NCBI GenBank assembly: GCA_029945985.1
Contig: JAQSDP010000049.1
Span: 1 to 8,005, forward strand
Length of the DNA stretch: 8,005 bases
Direction: 5' to 3'
Source of the DNA: a bacterium
GTDB taxonomy: Bacteria; Acidobacteriota; Blastocatellia; Pyrinomonadales; Pyrinomonadaceae
Shown: positions 1-5,608 of the stretch, piece after piece
Numbering within the stretch: the first letter of the stretch is position 1
Layout: each line of letters opens with the position of its first letter
Notes under the pieces: model-generated
The model's database searches: none
Told to the model about the DNA's origin: nothing
Seen by the model: the letters and a program-made list of their open reading frames with translations, nothing else
Translations under genes and position numbers: made by a program

Positions 1-376
1 GACTCACTTCCTGATGCAGTTGAAGATACGTGATCGTCTTGATCTCGCCGGGTTCTCCTTCCCAAATGATCGCCGCCTTGTTCTTTCGCGATGTCGTGAG
101 GTGCCGGTCGAGGCAGTTGTAAGAGATGTTGATCTTCCCGCCTACAAACCACTTGGCGAACGGCTCGTTCCATTCGAGCACCGTGTCCCACTTCTTGAAC
201 CAATGCAGACTTTCGGCCTGCTTTGCCCAGAAGGCGGCCGGATCCTTCGCGGCTTCGTCATAGATCTGCTCGTATTCTTCGAAGCTCTTAATGTGCGCAT
301 TCGCGGCAAACTCAGCCGGCGGCGGAAATACGCGGTCTTCGCTCAAGGTGGACTCGATCGCAATTTGTTCGGACAT
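1..376 (-). CDS. acs: Acetyl-CoA synthetase (AMP-forming), N-terminal part, cut by window edge
   Basis: The minus strand reads open from an ATG at 376-374 to the left edge, giving 125 codons that start MSEQIAIEST. Residues 30-92 look like the N-terminal (ACAS_N) domain of AMP-forming acetyl-CoA synthetase: SFEEYEQIYDEAAKDPAAFW, then a WF-KKW-D-VLEWNEPFAKWF segment, then GGKINISYNCLDRHL at about 79-93. The IIWEGEPGE that follows is the usual entry to the AMP-binding domain. Family members are about 650 residues, so roughly four fifths of the gene lies outside the window, including the AMP-binding core and the acetylatable lysine. The enzyme activates acetate to acetyl-CoA in the cytoplasm through acetyl-AMP. 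Upstream of the start only a weak AGAAG is visible as a ribosome binding site. The next gene upstream on this strand is the LacI-type regulator, 374 bases away, so a shared transcript is not assumed. The identity rests on recognised family sequence. Exact substrate preference (acetate rather than propionate) is slightly less certain. Confidence 0.93.
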   Translation of the reverse strand, partial: MSEQIAIESTLSEDRVFPPPAEFAANAHIKSFEEYEQIYDEAAKDPAAFWAKQAESLHWFKKWDTVLEWNEPFAKWFVGGKINISYNCLDRHLTTSRKNKAAIIWEGEPGEIKTITYLQLHQEVS

Positions 377-750
377 ACTTCTAAATATAAAGCGAAAGCC
401 CCGCGAATAAGAAGCCGTATGGGGCGCTCTCCCAAGGTACGTCTTGGAACGGATCGTTGGGAGACGTGTGGCGAGGTAGTGGACCTTCTTGATCCTGTTG
501 TTGCCGGCGTCCGTCCCTATCTGTCAGCTTTATCGCTGCTGCTTGGCGTGCAGGAAAGACTTTTCCCGTTTCCCGATCAAAAAAAGCGGTGCAGCGCGTA
601 CGATTCGGTCTGCCACGCTTCTTATCACTTCTGATGGATTGAAGGGACCAAGCACTTAGGATGCGCGGAACGGTCCGTCAGGTCTCGCGAGCTTAGGCCG
701 TTTCGATCTCTCTACCAAGTCAAGCAAATCTGTGCACTCAACCCTATCCG
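377..750. other. Gene-free spacer between acs and the LacI-type regulator
   Basis: I find no convincing gene in these 374 bases. A plus-strand reading frame is open across part of it, but it is mainly the antisense of acs and its translation shows no recognisable domain. The spacer should hold the acs promoter (minus strand), but no box pair stands out. A TATATT lies close to the acs ATG with only a poor -35 partner and would give an almost leaderless mRNA. The one clear structure is the dyad at 428-464, listed separately. A T7 run on the minus strand near 584-590 follows only a 3-bp stem, so I do not call a terminator for the regulator gene. Confidence 0.6.
428..464. repeat. 8-bp perfect inverted repeat with an overlapping smaller hairpin
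   Basis: TCTCCCAA at 428-435 is the exact reverse complement of TTGGGAGA at 457-464, with 21 bases between. A second, shorter stem (CCAAG 432-436 with CTTGG 443-447) shares the CCAA bases, so the two pairings are mutually exclusive. It sits 52-88 bases upstream of the acs start on the minus strand. It could be a leader structure or a protein site. An 8-bp match within such a spacer can also arise by chance, so function is not claimed. Confidence 0.35.
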
Positions 751-1815
751 TCATCGTGAAATTCGGGCGGTGGACTGCCGGACGATGAGCGTAGGTTCGA
801 CACTTAATTCCCTCGGCACGTTTCCGTCGGATCCATTTGCCACGCGCTTCAAGAGAGCCTTGGCCGCGATGCTGCCCATTTCGAACAACGGCTGGCGGAT
901 CGTAGTAAGTGCCGGATTGTGGAATGCGGCAGCGTAGATGTCGTCAAAACCGAGCACCGAAACATCTTCGGGTATCCGAAGGCCCATCTCTTCAAGTGCC
1001 CGGATCGCCCCGATCGCGGAAACGTCATTGAACGCAAAGACCGCCGTGAACTGCTCTCCACTCGCAAGCAAAGTCTTCACTGCTGAATATCCGACCTCGG
1101 GGGAGGGAGAATCACCTTGCAGCTGGACAGTTAGCTTGGGATCTACAGGGATGCCCCGTTTTTCCGCGGCTGCTTTGATCGTGTCGAATCGGATGTTCGT
1201 GTCTGAGCTGAATTCCTGACCCTTTATCACGGCTATCCGCCGATGCCCGAGGTTGTAGAGATGGCCGATGCCCAGTTCGGCCGCATGCTTATGATTGAGC
1301 ACAACATTTGTCACGCCATCGATCGCCTCGTGACCCGAGACGTTCACCACCGGCAACGTTGGCACAAAATGGATGGGCGTGTCGACGGCAATGATCCCGT
1401 CTACCTGACGATCTATCAAAACGCGGGGAAGTTTTTCCAGCAGATCGTGTTTATGTAGATGGCTAGCAGTGAGGTAGAAGTATTCGGCGGTTGAGAGCTC
1501 AGATTCCACGCCGTTCAGGACCATTGCCGAATACCCGTCGCTGAGTTCCGGCACGATCACTCCGATCGTATTTGTTCTTTGAACGCGAAGGCTGCGAGCA
1601 AGGTAATTCGGCCGATAATTGAACTCGCGAGCGGCAAGGCGGATCCGGTCCTTGGTCTCCTGAGGGATAGAGATGGCGCCAGGTGCGTCGTTAAGGACCC
1701 ATGAGACGGTGGTCGGCGAGAGGTCCAAGTGGGCGGCAAGCTGCTTTAGGCTCTTAGGCCCGCGGGCTTCATCCGAACCGTTTTGCTTATCCGAATTAGA
1801 TTTTCGCCGCGGCAT
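751..1815 (-). CDS. LacI/GalR-family transcriptional regulator
   Basis: This is a 354-residue LacI-family repressor, the usual length plus a charged N-terminal extension of about 20 residues (MPRRKSNSDKQNGSDEARGPK). The DNA-binding helix-turn-helix is at 22-42 (SLKQLAAHLDLSPTTVSWVLN). The hinge helix is at about 69-77 and contains A-R-S-L; the Leu in this position normally wedges into the central CG of the operator. The periplasmic-binding-protein-like sensor domain runs from about 82 (TNTIGVIVPELS) to 350. It shows the family signatures NLGHRRIAVI (188-197), FAFNDVSAIGAIRALEEMG (260-278) and IPEDVSVLGFDDI (281-293). It probably binds a sugar or sugar derivative in the cytoplasm. It is transcribed divergently from the TonB-dependent receptor gene, and a CG-centred palindrome lies between them, so the receptor cluster is the likely target, perhaps with autoregulation. 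The ATG at 1815 puts the helix-turn-helix just inside the N-terminus, but no strong Shine-Dalgarno precedes it. The ligand cannot be deduced from sequence. Confidence 0.93.
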   Translation of the reverse strand: MPRRKSNSDKQNGSDEARGPKSLKQLAAHLDLSPTTVSWVLNDAPGAISIPQETKDRIRLAAREFNYRPNYLARSLRVQRTNTIGVIVPELSDGYSAMVLNGVESELSTAEYFYLTASHLHKHDLLEKLPRVLIDRQVDGIIAVDTPIHFVPTLPVVNVSGHEAIDGVTNVVLNHKHAAELGIGHLYNLGHRRIAVIKGQEFSSDTNIRFDTIKAAAEKRGIPVDPKLTVQLQGDSPSPEVGYSAVKTLLASGEQFTAVFAFNDVSAIGAIRALEEMGLRIPEDVSVLGFDDIYAAAFHNPALTTIRQPLFEMGSIAAKALLKRVANGSDGNVPRELSVEPTLIVRQSTARISR

Positions 1816-1905
1816 AAAGGCGTAAGTCTGTCACAGAATCATGAAGTTGAAAATTCCAGCTAATTGGTTTTACCAACGCTGGGCCACATTTGCCGCAAAA
1901 CTGCC

Positions 1906-1934
1906 TTGACACGTGTCAGGATTGCAGTTAAATT
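1906..1934 (+). promoter_or_regulatory. Probable sigma70-type promoter of the receptor cluster
   Basis: A perfect TTGACA (1906-1911) is followed after 17 bases by TAAATT (1929-1934), or after 16 bases by TTAAAT (1928-1933); each -10 candidate matches 4 of 6 consensus bases. The start of transcription would fall near 1940, which gives a leader of about 135 bases before the receptor ATG. The operator-like palindrome begins exactly there, the position expected for simple repression. A TATAAC at 2046-2051 was considered as a second -10 but lacks a good -35. Confidence 0.6.
1907..1918. promoter_or_regulatory. Perfect 12-bp palindrome over the -35 box
   Basis: TGACACGTGTCA is fully self-complementary and overlaps five bases of the TTGACA -35 box. 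Its centre (1912/1913) lies 36 bp from the centre of the operator-like palindrome at 1941-1956, and its half-site (TGACAC) does not match that operator's half-site. A regulator bound here would compete with RNA polymerase. It could belong to a second transcription factor or be a chance palindrome. Confidence 0.4.
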
Positions 1935-1940
1935 AGCGCA

Positions 1941-1956
1941 ACTAAAACGATTTAGT
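1941..1956. promoter_or_regulatory. Probable LacI-family operator (primary copy)
   Basis: ACTAAAACGATTTAGT is a 16-bp palindrome centred on CG with 7 of 8 half-site positions symmetrical (ACTAAA / TTTAGT are perfect). An even palindrome with a central CG is the hallmark of LacI-family operators, where the hinge-helix leucine inserts at the CG step. It lies between the divergent regulator and receptor genes, just downstream of the proposed -10. The assignment to the adjacent regulator is inferred from position and form. Confidence 0.65.
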
Positions 1957-1968
1957 AAACCGTTTTTG
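1956..1968. promoter_or_regulatory. Second operator-like copy, in tandem 13 bp downstream
   Basis: TAAACCGTTTTTG matches the core of the first site (TAAAACGATTTAG, 1943-1955) at 10 of 13 positions and keeps the central CG (1961-1962). Its symmetry is poorer than that of the first copy. The centre-to-centre spacing is 13 bp, a little over one helical turn, so two dimers may not fit independently. It may be an auxiliary site or a duplicated, decaying operator. Confidence 0.4.
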
Positions 1969-1990
1969 CAAGATTTCAGATATCTTTCAT

Positions 1991-2010
1991 CCGGCTGTCC
2001 AGCAGTGCGG
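1991..2010 (+). other. Small imperfect hairpin in the receptor mRNA leader
   Basis: CCG (1991-1993) can pair with CGG (2008-2010), and CTG (1995-1997) with CAG (2003-2005), around a 5-base loop with a small asymmetric bulge. It has no T-run and does not cover the ribosome binding site, so it is not a terminator or an obvious switch. It may protect the leader or mean nothing. Confidence 0.2.
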
Positions 2011-2068
2011 AATTTGTGACGATCGATTTCTCGCGCATCTCGCACTATAACGAATACGTGAATTTTTT

Positions 2069-2073
2069 GGAGG
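2069..2073 (+). promoter_or_regulatory. Ribosome binding site of the TonB-dependent receptor
   Basis: GGAGG sits four bases before the ATG at 2078. It is the only strong Shine-Dalgarno in the window and fixes the receptor start, which is also immediately followed by a proper signal peptide. Confidence 0.85.
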
Positions 2074-2077
2074 CTCA

Positions 2078-5000
2078 ATGACAAGCGTTCACCCTACATT
2101 TGCCAGAACCACCTGCGCACTACTGTTCCTGTTGCTTTTTTCAATAGCCGTCAGCGCCCAGTTCCGCGCCGGCGTCCAGGGCACGGTCACCGACTCCGCC
2201 GGAGCGGTCGTGCCAGGGGTCCGAGTGGTCCTCACCAGTAAAGAGACCAATCGAACTCTTGAAACTACAGCGAGCGATGATGGCTTTTACCGATTTTCGA
2301 ACCTGGCTCCTGGCATGTACAGCATCAGTGTCGAAAGCCAGACATTCAAGAAAGCGGTCGTCGACAACGTAAAGATCGACGCCGAAACCCTTGAAGGGGT
2401 GAACATTGCGCTCGAGGCCGGCGGCATCGCTGAGACCGTAACCATTCAGGCGGAAACTGTCGACGCGCAACTTGAGACCGAAGATGCGAACCTTCGTAAG
2501 AACATCAGCACGGATGAGGTACTGCGGCTGCCGCAGCCGGGCCGTGACCCGTATGAATTGGCGCGGCTTGCGCCCGGCGTGTTCGGTGCGGGGGCTCGGA
2601 GCTCTAATGGAAATTCAGCATTTCTTCCAAATACGGCGGGCCCCGGCGGCTCGAATCTTGGCATCTTCGCTACCGAAAATGTGCAGCCTATTTCCGCGAA
2701 CGGCCAGCGAGTTTCATCGAACAACTACCAGATCGACGGGACGAGCGTGAACAGCCAGACTTGGGGTGGTGGGGCGGTCGTAACGCCGAGCCAGGAAAGC
2801 GTAAAGGAAGTTCAAGTGACCTCCAGCACCTATTCCGCGGAGGACGGCCGCAATAGCGGAGCGCAGATTAAGGTCGTAACGAGGAACGGTACGAACGAGT
2901 GGCACGGGAGTGCCTTCTATCGCCTGAACGATCCGTCTCTCAATGCTTTCAATACGATGCCGCGGTTCATCGGCAACATTCAGACGGCGGGTCCGGAGCG
3001 TGTTGAGCGCAAGTTCAATTCGTACGGCGGTAGTTTCGGCGGCCGGATCATTCGCGACAAACTTTTCTTCTTCGTCGCTTACGAGGGACTCAAGGAGAAT
3101 AGCTCTTCGAGCTATCGCTCGCTGATCGAAACCAGTTCGTTCCGGTCGGCTGTTATCGCCGCACGTTCTGGCACGCTAACGGCGGCGATCCTCGGTTCCG
3201 CCGGTGTCGAACCGCGGGTCAACCAGATCCAGAACGCCACTTGTGCGGGGATCTTCGTACCGTGCAGTGTGGTTGGCGACGGAATGGACATCGGTTCTAT
3301 CACGGGTACGTATGGCACATACGTACGGACTCTCACGGACACCAACAATCCGTTAGCTCAGCCTTCCGGCGGCGGATTGGACGGAATTGCCGACGTTCAG
3401 TGGGCGTTGCTCGACCGAGTGAACGAGTTCACGGGCAACCAATATACAACCCGAATCGATTTTCAGCCGACCGATAAGGACCGATTTACTTTCAGCTTAT
3501 ACATCGTGCCGAACAAGGCTTTCGGTTCGGATAGTTCGGCGCAAAGCCGTCCGCAAGCGGATATCAATTCGGAGCGTCTCACCTATGCCCTCGGGTTCAT
3601 ATATAACCGACAGCTTTCGACCACGATGACGAATGAAGCCCGGTTTAACGTAACACGTTGGGGCTTTGATGAGATCGCCAGCAATCCCGGTACGGACTTC
3701 GGCCTGCCGCGTGTCGAGATCGAGGGTTTTTACGGGGATCGACTTAGATACGGCTTCGCCCGCAGCCCTAACACGCCCGGCGTCATCAATGAAAAGCAGT
3801 TCGACTTTCGCGACACCTTGACTAAGGTCTGGGGCAACCAAGTGCTGAAGTTTGGTGGCGAGTACCGTCGAGACCTCAACAGTAACGGCGAGATCGGTGC
3901 TGCAAGGCCGCTTTATTCGTTCCATCGCCCATGGAACTTCGCGAACGGCACTCCGATCTTTGAACAAATAACTGCCGACCTTTCGGGGCAGCCGTCTGCC
4001 AACAACACCAAGTTCACAACGAGCGAGCTTGCCTTCTTCGTGCAGGACGACTGGAAGTTTCGTCCAGATCTCACTCTCAATCTTGGGCTGCGCTGGGCCT
4101 ATATGTCACCGATAGTGGCATCTGATGGCGTACTTGGAAACCTCGATCCGGGACCTGACGGCGGCCTCGCCGGTGCGACGATAAACACGAACGAGAAGCT
4201 TTACGATTCAGACTACAGTAATTGGGGTCCGCAGCTTGGATTCGCCTGGAACCCGAGTTGGTTTGAACGTAAACTTGTCGTGCGCGGCGGTGCAGGGCTC
4301 GGCTTCGACCGCATTCCGAATGCGCTCCTCGCTAATGCTCGGCGCAACCCTCCCAACGGGCTGAACTTCGGAATTTGCTGCGGCACAGCCGCAACCGAAT
4401 TTGGTTCGCCGTTCGCCGGCGGGCAGATCACATTCGTTGGCAGCACCGACGGTACTATTACAGGATATCCCCGTAACCCGGTTCTCGGCGGCGGAACTAA
4501 TCCGTCGACAGGACTTCCGTTGAATGGTTCTATCGAGATATACGGAGCACCGCGCGACCTCGACACGCCGACGGTGGGCCGCTATTCGATCGAGGGTCAG
4601 TACGAATTGCCTGCGAAACTTATAGCTTCGCTCGCGTATCAGGGAAGCCAGGGTCGCCATTTTGTTCGTATTCTACCGCTCCACATCATGAGCTCGACGA
4701 ACCCTAGCATCTTCGCCGGCTATTTCGCTAGCTCGGATGTGAACACGAGCTACAACGCGATGATCGCTCGCTTGCACGGCCGCCTACTTCGGCAGTTTTC
4801 GTTCGATACGAATTACCGATGGTCAAAGAGCATCGACACGGCATCATTCGAAGCTCCGACGGCCCTTACTAACCAGAGCTTCCCCGTCGATCAGCGTGAA
4901 GAGCGAGGCCGTTCGGACTTCGATGTCCGGCATTCGTGGGTAGGTTCGGGTACTTGGGAACTCCCCTTCTTCCGCGGCCAAAGTCTGACAGACAAACTGC

Positions 5001-5539
5001 TGGGAGGCTGGGAGATCAGCGGCATCGCAACTTACCACACGGGCTTTCCTTGGACACCTCGACTGTTCGGGTGCCTACAGGGAGCAACGTCTAACAGTGC
5101 GTTCTTCTGCGATCCGCGGCCTATTGGACTTGCGGCGGGCTCACCCGGGATCACCCCCGGTGAGAACACGAACGAGAACTTCCTTCGCCCCGGAGGCCTA
5201 TTTGGCGTTGCCGGAACACAGATATTCTCGACCAACTTCAACTCTTCAAACCCGTTCGCGAATCGACCCGTCGTGGGGCGCAACGCTTTCTTCGGACCCA
5301 AGTACTTCAACCTAGATATGTCATTTGCTAAGCGTTTCGGGCTCGGCAACTGGGGTTTTCTTGGTGAGAACGCGAGCATCGATATGAAGTTCAACTTCTT
5401 CAATATCCTTAACACGCGAAACCTCGCCAACATCAACTCCCTGTCCGATCAGACACGTGTGCAATCGGATAGGTTCGGGTTGCCGACGAGTGCATACGCC
5501 GGTCGGGTGGGCGAGTTTCAGGTTCGGTTCAGCTTCTAG
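2078..5539 (+). CDS. Oar-like TonB-dependent outer-membrane receptor with carboxypeptidase-regulatory-like domain
   Basis: This 1153-residue outer-membrane receptor probably imports a carbohydrate ligand using TonB/ExbBD energy. Residues 1-27 are a signal peptide with a hydrophobic stretch (CALLFLLLFSIAV) and a V-S-A|Q cleavage site. Residues 30-113 form a carboxypeptidase-regulatory-like (Cna-B-type) domain, GVQGTVTDSAGAVVPGVRV through DDGFYRFSNLAPGMYSISV. The plug follows at about 120-270, including ISANGQRVSSNNYQIDGTSV and the SVKEVQV and GAQIKVVTRNGTNEWHG segments seen in Oar-type receptors. The rest is a 22-strand-type beta-barrel ending in a phenylalanine (FQVRFSF), the usual signal for outer-membrane insertion. 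No separate TonB box could be picked out. Three cysteine pairs (389/396, 767/768, 999/1011) lie in what are probably surface loops. No SusD-like partner is adjacent. The gene leads the cluster, opposite its probable LacI-type regulator, and ends in its own terminator. A carbohydrate ligand is inferred from the GH3 and LacI neighbours, not from the receptor itself. Confidence 0.92.
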   Translation: MTSVHPTFARTTCALLFLLLFSIAVSAQFRAGVQGTVTDSAGAVVPGVRVVLTSKETNRTLETTASDDGFYRFSNLAPGMYSISVESQTFKKAVVDNVKIDAETLEGVNIALEAGGIAETVTIQAETVDAQLETEDANLRKNISTDEVLRLPQPGRDPYELARLAPGVFGAGARSSNGNSAFLPNTAGPGGSNLGIFATENVQPISANGQRVSSNNYQIDGTSVNSQTWGGGAVVTPSQESVKEVQVTSSTYSAEDGRNSGAQIKVVTRNGTNEWHGSAFYRLNDPSLNAFNTMPRFIGNIQTAGPERVERKFNSYGGSFGGRIIRDKLFFFVAYEGLKENSSSSYRSLIETSSFRSAVIAARSGTLTAAILGSAGVEPRVNQIQNATCAGIFVPCSVVGDGMDIGSITGTYGTYVRTLTDTNNPLAQPSGGGLDGIADVQWALLDRVNEFTGNQYTTRIDFQPTDKDRFTFSLYIVPNKAFGSDSSAQSRPQADINSERLTYALGFIYNRQLSTTMTNEARFNVTRWGFDEIASNPGTDFGLPRVEIEGFYGDRLRYGFARSPNTPGVINEKQFDFRDTLTKVWGNQVLKFGGEYRRDLNSNGEIGAARPLYSFHRPWNFANGTPIFEQITADLSGQPSANNTKFTTSELAFFVQDDWKFRPDLTLNLGLRWAYMSPIVASDGVLGNLDPGPDGGLAGATINTNEKLYDSDYSNWGPQLGFAWNPSWFERKLVVRGGAGLGFDRIPNALLANARRNPPNGLNFGICCGTAATEFGSPFAGGQITFVGSTDGTITGYPRNPVLGGGTNPSTGLPLNGSIEIYGAPRDLDTPTVGRYSIEGQYELPAKLIASLAYQGSQGRHFVRILPLHIMSSTNPSIFAGYFASSDVNTSYNAMIARLHGRLLRQFSFDTNYRWSKSIDTASFEAPTALTNQSFPVDQREERGRSDFDVRHSWVGSGTWELPFFRGQSLTDKLLGGWEISGIATYHTGFPWTPRLFGCLQGATSNSAFFCDPRPIGLAAGSPGITPGENTNENFLRPGGLFGVAGTQIFSTNFNSSNPFANRPVVGRNAFFGPKYFNLDMSFAKRFGLGNWGFLGENASIDMKFNFFNILNTRNLANINSLSDQTRVQSDRFGLPTSAYAGRVGEFQVRFSF

Positions 5540-5560
5540 CTGTCGACCCGGTGGATCAAG

Positions 5561-5592
5561 GCTGCCGGACTAAACTCTGGCAGCTTTTTTTT
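5561..5592 (+). terminator. Rho-independent terminator after the receptor gene
   Basis: GCTGCCGGA (5561-5569) pairs with TCTGGCAGC (5576-5584) as a 9-bp stem with one G-U pair and a 6-base loop, followed by eight Ts (5585-5592). It lies 21 bases after the receptor stop codon and works only for rightward transcription, as there is no A-run on its left side. It separates the receptor from the LarA-like gene, which begins only 16 bases after the T-run. Partial readthrough would set a receptor-high, enzyme-low ratio. Confidence 0.9.
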
Positions 5593-5608
5593 CTTGACGT
5601 GAACTTGT

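Noticed and set aside
583..602. Terminator-like GCG-N6-CGC followed by T7 on the minus strand, downstream of the LacI-type gene
   Set aside because: The stem is only three base pairs, too weak to call an intrinsic terminator, and it lies about 150 bases past the stop codon.
14..634. A 206-codon plus-strand reading frame at the left end
   Set aside because: Its first half is the exact antisense of the acetyl-CoA synthetase coding sequence, and its translation shows no known domain or ribosome binding site.
1864..1876. Inverted repeat TTGGT-TTT-ACCAA upstream of the regulator gene
   Set aside because: It has five-base arms, an odd centre without CG and no similarity to the operator-like site, so it is likely chance.
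2046..2051. TATAAC as an alternative -10 for the receptor gene
   Set aside because: The only -35-like hexamers are three-of-six matches at proper spacing, or TTGTGA at a 26-base spacing, much poorer than the TTGACA promoter upstream.
1860..2084. A 74-codon minus-strand frame across the divergent control region
   Set aside because: It overlaps the receptor start, the promoter and the operator, has no Shine-Dalgarno and encodes no recognisable protein.
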